64,000 nt of DNA from Bog-532 sp965277615 (GCA_965277615.1 CBDIDG010000006.1:3410001-3474000), one strand, 5' to 3'; shown: positions 19,920-28,780, counted from the stretch's first letter. Numbers and translations are program-made. Notes: generated from the sequence alone by a model not told the origin.

Positions 19920-20597
19920 TCAGGCGGGACCCGCCTTGTAACCCACGCCGCGCACGGTGACCACGATTTCTGGCCGCTCCGGGTCCTTCTCGATCTTGGC
20001 CCGCAGCCGCTGCACGTGCACGTTGACCAGCCGGGTGTCGGCGGCGTGCCGGTAGCCCCAGACCTGCTCGAGCAGGACCTCGCGCGTGAACACCTGCCGC
20101 GGCTTGCGGGCCAGGGCCACCAAGAGATCGAACTCCAGCGGAGTGAGGTTCAGCGCCTCGCCGTCGCGCTTGACCGAGTGACCAGCCACGTCGATGCTGA
20201 TGTCCCCGATCTGCAGCATCTCCGGCGCGGGCTCGTCCGTCCGGCGGAGCCGGGCCCGGATACGGGCGACCAGTTCCTTGGACTTGAACGGCTTGACCAG
20301 ATAGTCGTCCGCGCCGGACTCCAGGCCGAGCACGACGTCCACCGTGTCGGTCTTGGCCGTGAGCATGACGATCGGGATTCCGGACTCGGTCCGGATCTGG
20401 CGGCAGACGTCGATCCCGTCGGTCCCAGGCAGCATCAGGTCCAGCAGGACCAGATCCGGCCGGGACTCACGGAACGCGTCAAGCGCCCGGTCTCCGTCCG
20501 AAACAAAGGTTGGCTCGAAGCCCTCGCCGCGAAGCACAATCCCGAGCATTTCTGCCAGGGCCGCATCGTCGTCGACGACAAGCACACGTCCTTTCAT
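19920..20597 (-). CDS. mtrA: Response regulator MtrA (OmpR/PhoB class)
   Basis: 225 residues from the ATG at 20597, which fits the known length and the start MKGRVLVVDDD; a frame to 20744 was judged noncoding extension. The phospho-acceptor is Asp53 (LLDLMLPG) and the receiver Lys is in VKPF. The C-terminal winged helix contains LTPLEFDLLVALARKPRQVFTREVLLEQVWGYRHAADTRLVNVHVQRLRAKI, nearly identical to the actinobacterial consensus. It is the first gene of mtrA-mtrB-lpqB and is divergent from ung across about 205 bp, where its promoter must lie. Confidence 0.98.
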   Translation of the reverse strand: MKGRVLVVDDDAALAEMLGIVLRGEGFEPTFVSDGDRALDAFRESRPDLVLLDLMLPGTDGIDVCRQIRTESGIPIVMLTAKTDTVDVVLGLESGADDYLVKPFKSKELVARIRARLRRTDEPAPEMLQIGDISIDVAGHSVKRDGEALNLTPLEFDLLVALARKPRQVFTREVLLEQVWGYRHAADTRLVNVHVQRLRAKIEKDPERPEIVVTVRGVGYKAGPA

Positions 20598-20803
20598 GGC
20601 CCTATAGTTCCACGTGATCGGGCATGGGGAGGCCATAGCGCGAAGGCTGGGCGACGTTCTGCCGCCCGAAGCGTTACGGGCGCAGGGCATCCGGGGGGCC
20701 GTCCGGGCCATAAACGGCGGCCCCAGACACCGAAATCGGGGCATTTCCCGGCGAAGTTCGCGTCCCGGTTTAGGTGGCGGGCGGGGCGGTAGAGTACGCA
20801 GCC

Positions 20804-21529
20804 ATGGCGGACGGCGAGAGCAGCGCGGCAGAAGAGCGGACCGCAGAGCAGATAGCCGAACGGCCCCTTCAGAAGGTGATGGAGGACGGCTGGGCGGAGG
20901 CGCTCGAGCCGGTGGCCGGGCGGATCAAGGCGATGGGCGACTTCCTGCGGGACGAGGTCGCGGCCGGGCGCACCTACCTGCCGGCCGGGCAGAACGTGCT
21001 GCGGGCGTTCAAGCAGCCGTTCGGCGGGGTCCGCGTGCTGATCGTCGGGCAGGACCCGTACCCGACGCCGGGGAACCCGATCGGGCTCAGCTTCTCGGTG
21101 GCGCCTGAGGTCAAGCGGCTGCCGCCGAGCCTGGTCAATATCTTCACCGAGTACCGGGATGACCTCGGCTTCCCCGAGCCGTCGAACGGGGACCTGACCC
21201 CGTGGACGGACCACGGGGTGCTGCTGCTCAACCGAGTGCTCACCGTGCAGCCGCGCAAGCCCGGCTCGCACCGGGGCAAGGGCTGGGAAGAGGTCACCGA
21301 CCAGGCCATCCGGGCGCTGGCGGCCCGGGGCGGCCCGCTGGTGGCCATCTTGTGGGGCCGGGACGCGCAGAACCTGGCCCCGCTGATGCCGGACGTGCCG
21401 AAGATCGAGTCGGCCCACCCCAGCCCGTATTCGGCCGACCGCGGCTTCTTCGGCTCCCACCCGTTCAGCCGGGCCAACGAGCTGCTGGAGAAGCAGGGCG
21501 GCGACCCGATCGACTGGCGCCTGCCCTAG
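20804..21529 (+). CDS. ung: Uracil-DNA glycosylase (family 1)
   Basis: 241 residues from the ATG at 20804. The water-activating loop is GQDPYP (residues 82-87, Asp84) and the Leu-loop motif is AHPSPYS. It removes uracil arising from cytosine deamination, a load that rises with GC content. The N-terminus is extended by about 15 acidic residues compared with E. coli Ung. It stands alone between mtrA and the GntR/ABC operon. Confidence 0.97.
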   Translation: MADGESSAAEERTAEQIAERPLQKVMEDGWAEALEPVAGRIKAMGDFLRDEVAAGRTYLPAGQNVLRAFKQPFGGVRVLIVGQDPYPTPGNPIGLSFSVAPEVKRLPPSLVNIFTEYRDDLGFPEPSNGDLTPWTDHGVLLLNRVLTVQPRKPGSHRGKGWEEVTDQAIRALAARGGPLVAILWGRDAQNLAPLMPDVPKIESAHPSPYSADRGFFGSHPFSRANELLEKQGGDPIDWRLP

Positions 21530-21578
21530 CGGTACAGCCAGCGGGCTGATTTTCCTGAGTACGTGGGTGGGTCCCCCC

Positions 21579-21635
21579 TTGCCGTTTTGCGGTTACCCCA
21601 TTACCGTTTAACTATGGTGATAGATAAAGGGGTAA
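21579..21635 (+). promoter_or_regulatory. Promoter/operator of the GntR-ABC operon, probably leaderless
   Basis: A -35 TTGCCG (21579-21584) and -10 TACCGT (21602-21607) are separated by 17 bp, and the gntR ATG at 21614 is where transcription would begin. No ribosome binding site exists. TTACC occurs at 21593 and 21601, and TTACCCC (21593-21599) is mirrored by GGGGTAA (21629-21635) across the start. YtrA-type GntR proteins usually bind their own promoter, so these are candidate operator half-sites. Confidence 0.5.
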
Positions 21636-22147
21636 GCGACGGGACGGCCGCCCCATCGCGGATTACGTTCCGGCTCGACCCCGGCTCAGGAGTGCCCACC
21701 TACCTGCAGCTGGTCCAGCAGGTCGAGCAGGCGCTGCAACTCGGTTACCTGGCCCGGGGTGACCAGCTGCCCCGGGTCAAGGACGTGGTGGGGTCGCTGG
21801 CCATCAACCCCAACACCGTGCTCAAGGCCTACCGCGAGCTGGAGCACCGGGGCATCGCGACGGGCCGACCCGGTCAGGGCACGTTCGTGGTGGCCGCGCC
21901 GGACGTGGTGCCACTAGCCGAGCTGACCGGACTGCGCAAGAGCCTGCTGACCTGGCTGAGCACGGCCGACGCGGCCGGCCTGGACACGGACGGCATGACG
22001 GCCTTGTTCAGCGCGGCCCTGCGGGATTTCCATGAGCGTCGCGCGGCCACAGGGGCGCCGCGCGGCACCTCAGGCCCTGCGTCACAGGGCCCGTCAGGCC
22101 CGGCTCTGCCGGGCCGGGCCGCGGGCGAACGGCGGGAGACGGCATGA
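21614..22147 (+). CDS. GntR-family regulator, YtrA subfamily
   Basis: 177 residues. The winged helix is at the N-terminus: GVPTYLQLVQQVEQALQLGYLARGDQLPRVKDVVGSLAINPNTVLKAYRELEHRGI, then the wing GRPGQGTFV. The short C-terminal region lacks a ligand-binding domain, which defines the YtrA type; these repress adjacent ABC transporter operons. The stop overlaps the ATG of the ABC ATPase (ATGA), so the genes are translationally coupled. The tail is Gly/Pro/Ser-rich. Confidence 0.9.
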   Translation: MVIDKGVSDGTAAPSRITFRLDPGSGVPTYLQLVQQVEQALQLGYLARGDQLPRVKDVVGSLAINPNTVLKAYRELEHRGIATGRPGQGTFVVAAPDVVPLAELTGLRKSLLTWLSTADAAGLDTDGMTALFSAALRDFHERRAATGAPRGTSGPASQGPSGPALPGRAAGERRETA

Positions 22148-23058
22148 ACGTCATCGAGACCGCCGGCCTCGGCCGCCGCTACGGCTGGACCTGGGCGCTG
22201 CGTAACTGTTCACTGGCCGTCCCCGCAGGCCGGGTGACCGCGCTGGTCGGGCCGAACGGGGCCGGCAAGTCCACGCTGCTGCACCTGGCCGTCGGCCTGG
22301 CCAGCCCGACCGAGGGTGACGTGCGGGTGCTCGGCGGGATGGCGGCCGGATCGCCCGAGGCGCTGGAGCAGGTGGCGTTCGTGGCCCAGAACGCGCCGCT
22401 CTACCGGCACCTGCCGGTTCGGGACATGGTCCATCTGGCCCGGAACCTGAACCAGCGCTGGGACCAGGCCCGGGCCGACCGGCGGCTGGCCGTGCTGGAC
22501 ATCCCGCTGAACCGGAAGATCGGCAAACTGTCCGGCGGCCAGCAGGCCCAGGTGGCGCTGACCATCGCGCTGGCCCGGCGGCCCGAGTTCCTGGTGCTGG
22601 ACGAGCCGCTGGCCCCGCTGGACCCGCTGGCCCGGCACCAGTTCCTGGCCTCGGTGATGGAGGCGGTGGCCGAGGACGGCATCTCGGTGCTGTTGTCCTC
22701 GCACGCCCTGACCGAGCTGGAGCGGGTGGCCGACTACCTGGTCGTGCTGGCCGGCGGCCGGGTGCAGGTGTCCGGCGACGTCGGGGACCTGCTGGCCACG
22801 CACCGGATGCTGACCGGCCCGGCCCATGAGGCGGGCCAGCTGGGGCCAGCCTTCGAGGTGGTGCACGGCCAGTCCGCCCAAGCTCAGGCCCACGTGCTGG
22901 CCCGGTTCCGGCCGCCGACCCCTGCACCCGACAGCTGGCAGGCCCGGCCGGTGACGCTGGAGGAGCTGGTGCTCGCCTACCTGCGCGAGCCTGGCGCGTC
23001 GGCTTTGCCGGGCCCGGAGCCCCTGGGCACGGGCACCTTTACCGGGGCCATGCCGTGA
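22144..23058 (+). CDS. ABC transporter ATP-binding protein
   Basis: 304 residues. Walker A is GPNGAGKST, the Q-loop is VAQNAPLYRH, the signature is LSGGQQAQ, Walker B is FLVLDEPLAPLD and the H-loop is LLSSHALTE. It is the ATPase for the two membrane proteins downstream and overlaps both neighbours by 4 nt. The family (YtrB/BcrA-like) is often linked to antibiotic or cell-envelope stress. The C-terminal 80 residues are Pro/Ala-rich and outside the nucleotide-binding fold. Confidence 0.94.
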   Translation: MNVIETAGLGRRYGWTWALRNCSLAVPAGRVTALVGPNGAGKSTLLHLAVGLASPTEGDVRVLGGMAAGSPEALEQVAFVAQNAPLYRHLPVRDMVHLARNLNQRWDQARADRRLAVLDIPLNRKIGKLSGGQQAQVALTIALARRPEFLVLDEPLAPLDPLARHQFLASVMEAVAEDGISVLLSSHALTELERVADYLVVLAGGRVQVSGDVGDLLATHRMLTGPAHEAGQLGPAFEVVHGQSAQAQAHVLARFRPPTPAPDSWQARPVTLEELVLAYLREPGASALPGPEPLGTGTFTGAMP

Positions 23059-24143
23059 CCGCGTTCGCCTCGGGCCGGGGGGCGGACGCGGCCGGGGCCG
23101 GGCGGCCGTCGTGGCTGCGACGGCTGGCCTGGGTGACCTGGCGCCAGCATCGCGCCACCCTGATCGGGCTCGGGCTGTTCCTGGGCGCCACCGCCGTGGG
23201 CCTGCTGATCGCCGGGCTGAAAGTGCACCAGCTCAACGACTACGCGCTCCGGGTGGGGTGCCCCACGGACGCGGTGATGACGGCTAAGTGCCGGGCACCG
23301 CTGCGCCCGTTCGGCTTCGGCTGGATCGCGACCTATCAGGCGCAGTTGCAGCTCCTGCTGCCGCTGGTGCCGGTGGTGATCGGGATGTTCCTTGGGGCGC
23401 CGTTGCTGGCCCGGGAGTGGGCGGCGGGCACCTCGCGCTTCGCGTGGACTCAGGAGGCCGGGCGGTTCCGGCCCATCGTGACCAAGATCGTGCTGCTCGG
23501 GCTGGGCGTCCTGGCCGCGGCGGCGCTCATCGGCTGGCTCACCCAGTGGTCGGCCCAGCCGATCGCGGCACGGTCGCTGGACTACGACAGCTGGGACCCG
23601 GCGCTGTTCAACGCCACCCCGGTCACCGAGGCCAGCCTGGCCCTGCTGGGCTTCGCGGCCGGCATCCTGGCCGGCGCGCTGACCAGGCGCGTGGTCCCGG
23701 CGATGGCGGCGACCGCGGTAGTGCTGCTGACCTTCACCGTGCTCAGCTACGACAAGGTGCATTACTGGCTGCTGAACTTCGGCCTGCGCCGAAGCCAGGA
23801 CGCGGCCCTGGGCGTGCAGGCCAACGTCGGGATCTCGACCGGCACCGGCAGCGTGGTGAACATCCACGCGGTGGCGCGTCCCCGGCTGCCCGGGCCGGCC
23901 GGAAGCTGGCTCAACCAGGGCTGGTACACCGGCCCGGACGGCCGCCAGCTCAGCCAGGGCGCCGCGGCGTACCTGCAGTTCCGCTCCGGCCTGATGGCCC
24001 GGCTGCACGATACGTTCTGGGTCACCTACCAGCCCGGTGACCACTACTGGCTGTTCCAGTCCGTCCAGGGCGGCGCCGAGTTGCTGCTCGCTGTCATCTT
24101 CGGCGCGCTGGCCGTCTGGCTGGTCCAGCGCAGGAATGCATAG
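23055..24143 (+). CDS. ABC-2-type membrane protein, copy A
   Basis: 362 residues from GTG, overlapping the ATPase stop. Predicted helices include ATLIGLGLFLGATAVGLLIAGL, a pair near LLLPLVPVVIGMFLGAPLLA, LVLLGLGVLAAAALIGWL, a segment near 210-230, and a C-terminal ELLLAVIFGALAVWLV. A large extracytoplasmic loop lies between helices 5 and 6. It is about 60% identical by eye to the next gene, so the two arose by tandem duplication and may pair as a heterodimer. Substrate unknown. Confidence 0.85.
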   Translation: MTAFASGRGADAAGAGRPSWLRRLAWVTWRQHRATLIGLGLFLGATAVGLLIAGLKVHQLNDYALRVGCPTDAVMTAKCRAPLRPFGFGWIATYQAQLQLLLPLVPVVIGMFLGAPLLAREWAAGTSRFAWTQEAGRFRPIVTKIVLLGLGVLAAAALIGWLTQWSAQPIAARSLDYDSWDPALFNATPVTEASLALLGFAAGILAGALTRRVVPAMAATAVVLLTFTVLSYDKVHYWLLNFGLRRSQDAALGVQANVGISTGTGSVVNIHAVARPRLPGPAGSWLNQGWYTGPDGRQLSQGAAAYLQFRSGLMARLHDTFWVTYQPGDHYWLFQSVQGGAELLLAVIFGALAVWLVQRRNA

Positions 24144-24150
24144 GTGCACC

Positions 24151-25158
24151 ATGATCTGGAACAACACCGTGGCCGGACCCGGCCAGCAACGCCCGCAGTG
24201 GCTGAGCCGGCTGGCCTGGGTCAGCTGGCGCCAGCACCGCGCCACCCTGATCGGCCTGGGCCTGCTGCTGGCGGCGACGGCCGCGGGCCTGCTCCAGGCC
24301 GGCCTGTGGATCCATGGCCACCACGCCCTGGCCGGCTGGGCCGAGAACTACCAGGGCCTGATCCAGTGGATCCTGCCGCTGGTGCCGATCACCATCGGGA
24401 TGTTCCTCGGGGCCCCGCTGCTGGCCCGGGAGTACGCGGACGGGACGGCGTCGTTCGCCTGGACCCAGGACGCCGGGCGGCTGCGGCCGGTCCTGACCAA
24501 AGTCGTGGTGCTCGAGCTGGCCGTGCTGGCCGCGGGCGTGGCGATCGGCTGGCTGACCCAGTGGTCGGTGCAGCCCGTCGCCATCCGGCCGGCCGCGAAT
24601 TTCGACAGCTGGGATCCGTCTCTGTTCGACGCGACTCCGGTCACCGAAGCCAGCCTGGCACTGCTGTCGTACACGACCGGACTGCTGGCCGGCGCGGTGA
24701 CCCGGCGGGTGGTGCCGGCCATGGCCGCCACCGCCGTGGCCCTCATCGTGTTCCTGGCCGCGACCTACGGCCGGTTGCACTACTGGCTGTTCGGGCTGGG
24801 GCTGCACCGCAGCCAGGACCTGGCCCTCGGCCTCAGTCCGAGCAACGGCGTCGAGGTCGACAACGGCCTGGTCACCCTGCACCGGATAGCGGGCCCCGCA
24901 GTGCCCGGACCGGCCGGCGGCTGGCTCGACGAGGGCCGCTACCTCGGCCCGGGCGGGCACCGGCTCAGTAGCGGTATCGTGTCGCGGCTGGCCTACAACC
25001 CCGGCCTGATGAGCCGGCTGCACGACACGTTCTGGGTCACCTATCAGCCCGCGGGCCGGTACTGGCTGTTCCAGTCGGCCCAGGGCGGCGCTGAGTTGCT
25101 GCTCGCTCTCATCTTCGGCGCGCTGGCCATCTGGCTGGTCCGCCACCGGACGGCGTGA
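24151..25158 (+). CDS. ABC-2-type membrane protein, copy B
   Basis: 335 residues from the ATG at 24151, 8 nt after copy A; the frame starting at 24037 only extends into copy A. It shares blocks with copy A: RLAWVSWRQHRATLIGLGL, IGMFLGAPLLAREYADGT, SWDPSLFDATPVTEASLALL and LHDTFWVTYQPAGRYWLFQS. It lacks about 25 residues in the first extracytoplasmic loop, including two Cys of copy A (VGCPTDAVMTAKC). It is the last gene of the gntR-ABC operon and converges on the SahH-like gene. Confidence 0.85.
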   Translation: MIWNNTVAGPGQQRPQWLSRLAWVSWRQHRATLIGLGLLLAATAAGLLQAGLWIHGHHALAGWAENYQGLIQWILPLVPITIGMFLGAPLLAREYADGTASFAWTQDAGRLRPVLTKVVVLELAVLAAGVAIGWLTQWSVQPVAIRPAANFDSWDPSLFDATPVTEASLALLSYTTGLLAGAVTRRVVPAMAATAVALIVFLAATYGRLHYWLFGLGLHRSQDLALGLSPSNGVEVDNGLVTLHRIAGPAVPGPAGGWLDEGRYLGPGGHRLSSGIVSRLAYNPGLMSRLHDTFWVTYQPAGRYWLFQSAQGGAELLLALIFGALAIWLVRHRTA

Positions 25159-25188
25159 CCGAACCGCGCGTGCTGCCGTGCTGAAACG

Positions 25189-26577
25189 TCAGGAGCCGAG
25201 GCGCCAGGACTCGCGGTAGGCCGCCTGAGCCGGGGTGAGCGAGTCCAGCTGGGTGCCAATGGCGGCCAGCTCCAGCCGGGCGGCCTCGGCGTCGATAGGC
25301 TCGGGCACCTCGTGCACATCGGGCGGCAGCTGGTCCGCGCAGCCGGCCAGCCAGGCCAGGGCGAGGGCCTGCACGCCGAACGACAGATCCATGGCCTGCG
25401 CCGGATGACCCTCGGCCGCGACCAGGTTGACCACCCGGCCCTCGGCCAGCAGCAGCAGCCGGCGGCCGTCCGGCAGCTCGAACGAGTCCACGTGCGGGCG
25501 CAGGTCCCGCTGCACCACGACGGCCAGCTCGGTCAGCGCCCGCACGTCGATCTCGACGTCGAAGTGGCCGGCGTTGGCCAGGATGGCCCCGTCCCGCATC
25601 ACGGCCAGATGCTCGGCCCCGATGACCTCGGTCGAGCCGGTGACCGTGATGAACAGGTGGCCGGACCGGGCCGCCTGCGCCATCGGCAGCACCCGGAAAC
25701 CGCGCAGCACCGCCTCCAGGGCCCGCACCGGGTCGATCTCGGTCACCACGACTTCGGCGCCCAGGCCCCGGGCCCGGTCGGCCACGCCGCGGCCGGAGGC
25801 GCCGAACCCGGCCACCACCACGGTCTTGCCGGCCAGCAGCGTGTTGGTGGCCCGCAGGATGCCGTCGATGACCGACTGCCCGGTGCCGAACGTGCTGTCC
25901 ACCAGCCGCCGGGTCGCGGTGTCGTTGGCCGCCACCACCGGGAACTTCAGCGCCCCCTCGGCCGCCATCCGGCGCAGCCGGATCACGCCGGTGGTGGTGG
26001 ACTCACACCCGCCGCGCACCCCGGGCAGCAGGTCGGGACGCTGGGTGTGCAGCGTGTTGACCAGGTCGCAGCCGTCGTCCACGACCAGGTCGGGCGCGCC
26101 GTCCAGCGCCTGCTCGATATGCCGGTAGTACGTCTCCCGGTCCACGCCGGCCCGGGCGAACACCGCGATCCCGTGCCGCAGGGCCAGCGCCGCGGCCACG
26201 TCGTCCTGGGTGGACAGCGGGTTGGAGGCGGCCAGCGAGACGCTGGCCCCGCCGGCCTGCAGCGCCCGGACCAGGATCGCGGTCTCGGCCGTCACGTTCA
26301 GGCAGGCGGCCACGGCCAGGCCGGCGAACGGCTGCTCGGCCGCGAACCGCTCCCGCAGCAGGGCCAGCACGGGCATGGACCGTTCGGCCCACTCGATCCG
26401 CGCGCTGCCCGAGTCGGCCAGCAGCGGGTCGGCGATGTCGCCGGGCCCGGTCGCCTCATACGGCCCGTCCAGGCCGGGGGCCGGACGTTCCGGGCGGCCT
26501 GGGCGTTCCGGACGGGCCCGGACGACGGGCCCGCCAGGCCGCGGAGTCCGCGGCCTGGCGGCGTGAGCGTTGGCCAT
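25189..26577 (-). CDS. Adenosylhomocysteinase-like paralogue with altered active site
   Basis: 462 residues, about 45 of them a Pro/Arg-rich N-terminal extension. The rest aligns with the short archaeal/Thermotoga-type SahH (ASNPLSTQDDVAAAL, GTGQSVIDGI, GFGASGRGVADRARGLGAEVVVTEIDP, NAGHFDVEIDV). Three catalytic positions differ (human numbering): His55 is Asn94 (CLNVTAET), Lys186 is Arg223 and Asn191 is Ser228 (ATRRLVDS). Asp131 (Asp125), Glu156 (Glu192) and Asp190 (Asp227) are kept, and the NAD site is intact. The C-terminal Lys/Tyr tail of bacterial SahH is absent. It starts 4 nt after the genuine sahH. It may be an inactive partner, a regulator, or an enzyme for a related nucleoside. Confidence 0.85.
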   Translation of the reverse strand: MANAHAARPRTPRPGGPVVRARPERPGRPERPAPGLDGPYEATGPGDIADPLLADSGSARIEWAERSMPVLALLRERFAAEQPFAGLAVAACLNVTAETAILVRALQAGGASVSLAASNPLSTQDDVAAALALRHGIAVFARAGVDRETYYRHIEQALDGAPDLVVDDGCDLVNTLHTQRPDLLPGVRGGCESTTTGVIRLRRMAAEGALKFPVVAANDTATRRLVDSTFGTGQSVIDGILRATNTLLAGKTVVVAGFGASGRGVADRARGLGAEVVVTEIDPVRALEAVLRGFRVLPMAQAARSGHLFITVTGSTEVIGAEHLAVMRDGAILANAGHFDVEIDVRALTELAVVVQRDLRPHVDSFELPDGRRLLLLAEGRVVNLVAAEGHPAQAMDLSFGVQALALAWLAGCADQLPPDVHEVPEPIDAEAARLELAAIGTQLDSLTPAQAAYRESWRLGS

Positions 26578-26581
26578 CCGG

Positions 26582-28054
26582 TCAGTACCGGTACTGGTCG
26601 CTCTTGTACGGGCCGTCGACCGGGACGCCGATGTAGTCGGCCTGCTCCTTGGACAGCGTGGTCAGCCGGACGCCGAGCGCGTCCAGGTGCAGCCGGGCCA
26701 CCTTCTCGTCCAGGTACTTGGGCAGCACGTAGACGCCGATCGGGTACTGGTCGGTGCGGGTGAACAGCTCGATCTGCGCCATGACCTGGTTGGTGAAGCT
26801 GTTGGACATGACGAAGCTCGGGTGGCCGGTGGCGTTGCCCAGGTTGAGCAGCCGCCCCTCGGACAGGATGATCACCGCGTGGCCATCCGGGTAGACCCAC
26901 TCGTCGACCTGCGGCTTGATGTTGATCCGCTTGATGCCGGGGGTCCGGGTCAGGCCGGCCATGTCGATCTCGTTGTCGAAGTGACCGATGTTGCCCACGA
27001 TGGCCTGGTGCTTCATCGCGGCCATGTGCTCGGCCCGGATGATGTCGCGGTTACCGGTGGTGCTGACGAAGATGTCCGCGGTCTCCACCACGTCCTCGAG
27101 CGTGGCCACCTGGTAGCCGTCCATGGCCGCCTGGAGCGCGCAGATCGGATCGATCTCGGTGACGATGACCCGGGCGCCCTGGCCGCGCAGCGACTCGGCG
27201 CAGCCCTTGCCCACGTCGCCGTAGCCGCAGACCACCGCGACCTTGCCGCCGATCAGGACGTCGGTGGCGCGGTTGATGCCGTCGATCAGCGAGTGCCGGC
27301 AGCCGTACTTGTTATCGAACTTGGACTTGGTGACCGAGTCGTTGACGTTGATCGCGGGGAACAGCAGCGTCCCGGCCCGGGACATCTCGTACAGCCGGTG
27401 CACGCCGGTGGTGGTCTCCTCGGTGACGCCGATGAGGTCCTCGCCCACCTTGGTCCACCGGCCCGGGTTGCTGGCCAGGGACTCGCGCAGCAGGTCCAGG
27501 ATGACCTTCCACTCGTCCGGGTCGTCCTCGGCCGCGGACGGCACACCGCCGGCCTGCTCGTACTCGGCCCCCTTGTGGACCAGCAGGGTGGCGTCGCCGC
27601 CGTCGTCCAGCAGCATGTTCGGCCCGGTGGACCCCCCGCCCGCCTCCCCTGCCCCCTCCACGGGCCAGGTCAGCGCCTGGTTCGTGCACCACCAGTACTC
27701 CTCCAGGGTCTCGCCCTTCCAGGCGAAGACCGGGACGCCCTTGGGGTCCTCGGAAGTGCCGTCCGGGCCGACCACGATCGCGGCGGCGGCGTGGTCCTGG
27801 GTGGAGAAGATGTTGCAGCTGGCCCAGCGGACCTCGGCGCCCAGGGCGGTGAGGGTCTCGATGAGCACGGCGGTCTGGATCGTCATGTGCAGCGAGCCGG
27901 TGATCCTGGCGCCACGCAGCGGCTGCGTCTCCGCGAACTCGGCGCGGGTCGCCATCAGGCCGGGCATCTCGTGCTCGGCCAGCGTGATCTCCTTGCGGCC
28001 GAACTCGGCCAGCGAAAGGTCCGCGACCTTGTACGGGAGCGGTGCGGTGGACAA
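26582..28054 (-). CDS. ahcY: Adenosylhomocysteinase
   Basis: 490 residues from a TTG at 28054, chosen because GAGGAG lies 6 nt upstream and LPYKVADLSLAEFGRKEI is the family N-terminus. Catalytic motifs are standard: LHMTIQTAV (His55), STQDHAAAA (Asp131), EETTTGV (Glu156), TKSKFDN (Lys186, Asp190, Asn191), GDVGKG for NAD, and the KSDQYRY C-terminus that completes the neighbouring subunit's NAD site. The bacterial/plant-type insert is present. It splits S-adenosylhomocysteine to adenosine and homocysteine in the methyl cycle. It is divergent from the merR gene and forms an operon with the paralogue. Confidence 0.97.
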   Translation of the reverse strand: MSTAPLPYKVADLSLAEFGRKEITLAEHEMPGLMATRAEFAETQPLRGARITGSLHMTIQTAVLIETLTALGAEVRWASCNIFSTQDHAAAAIVVGPDGTSEDPKGVPVFAWKGETLEEYWWCTNQALTWPVEGAGEAGGGSTGPNMLLDDGGDATLLVHKGAEYEQAGGVPSAAEDDPDEWKVILDLLRESLASNPGRWTKVGEDLIGVTEETTTGVHRLYEMSRAGTLLFPAINVNDSVTKSKFDNKYGCRHSLIDGINRATDVLIGGKVAVVCGYGDVGKGCAESLRGQGARVIVTEIDPICALQAAMDGYQVATLEDVVETADIFVSTTGNRDIIRAEHMAAMKHQAIVGNIGHFDNEIDMAGLTRTPGIKRINIKPQVDEWVYPDGHAVIILSEGRLLNLGNATGHPSFVMSNSFTNQVMAQIELFTRTDQYPIGVYVLPKYLDEKVARLHLDALGVRLTTLSKEQADYIGVPVDGPYKSDQYRY

Positions 28055-28194
28055 TGCGTTCTCCTCGTCATGTTGTCCTGCGTGGGTGGTCGCCGGCGTC
28101 CGGCGCCAAGGCACGGTATCGACGGTAGGTGACCCGGGCGGGCAACGCACGGTCGAGCCCCATTATTTAACAAAAGAATGTAAGCTTTGCGTCC

Positions 28195-28599
28195 ATGCGC
28201 ATCTCGGAGGCCGCACGAAGGCTCGGCATGTCGCCTCGAATGCTGCGATACCGGGAGGATCTGGGCCTGCTTCCCCCGGTTCGCGGCACCGGGCCCGGGC
28301 CTAGCCGTGGTCCGCGTCACCGCCAGTTCAGCGAAGCCGACCTGGGCGCGGTGAACGCCGCTCTCCAGCTCGAGCGCCGGTACCAGATCAGCCCGGCGGC
28401 GCTGGCGTTCGGCCTGCGGGTGCTGTCCGAGCCCGGGGTACGGGCCGCGGTCGCGGACCTGAGCCGACGGCTGGGCCGGCTGCCCGAACAACCCGGCCGG
28501 GCGCTGGACTTCGAGCAGGAGCGCGCCCTGCGTTTGCTGGGCCGAGGTTCCGTCCGGGGGGTGGACCCCCCTGGACCCCCCACTTTCCCGCGGCGGTAG
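28195..28599 (+). CDS. MerR-family regulator
   Basis: 134 residues. The N-terminal MerR winged helix is MRISEAARRLGMSPRMLRYREDLGLLPPVRG, with R(H)RQFSEADL as the second half. No Cys-based metal site or large ligand domain follows, and the C-terminus is a short helix ending in a Pro-rich tail. It is divergent from sahH across 140 bp, a region with an unusually AT-rich core (CATTATTTAACAAAAGAATG, 28161-28180). It may control sahH or itself; the effector is unknown. Confidence 0.85.
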   Translation: MRISEAARRLGMSPRMLRYREDLGLLPPVRGTGPGPSRGPRHRQFSEADLGAVNAALQLERRYQISPAALAFGLRVLSEPGVRAAVADLSRRLGRLPEQPGRALDFEQERALRLLGRGSVRGVDPPGPPTFPRR

Positions 28600-28640
28600 C
28601 GGCCGTAGGACCGGCCGCTCGCCCGGGCCCAAGGCCCGGG
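28598..28640 (+). terminator. Paired GC hairpins after merR
   Basis: Two perfect stems follow the stop codon: AGCGGCC/GGCCGCT around a 7-8 nt loop, then CCCGGGCC-CAA-GGCCCGGG. There is no T-tract, so termination would be of the actinobacterial U-less type. The rest of the gap to fbiC shows nothing further. Confidence 0.5.
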
Positions 28641-28780
28641 ACTCGCTAGCCGGATAGATCGACTCGACGTAACCCGCATCCGGGCAATGGGGAATGCGGG
28701 CACAAGTCCCGGCGCTGACGTGGGCAAGCCGGAGCGTAGTGTCGGGCCTGGGTGATTTGGTCGGGACGAAGGGACGATGG

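Noticed and set aside
28055..28194. S-adenosylhomocysteine riboswitch upstream of sahH
   Set aside because: The 140-bp leader region did not show the conserved core or a convincing pseudoknot by eye; a covariance-model search would be needed to overturn this.
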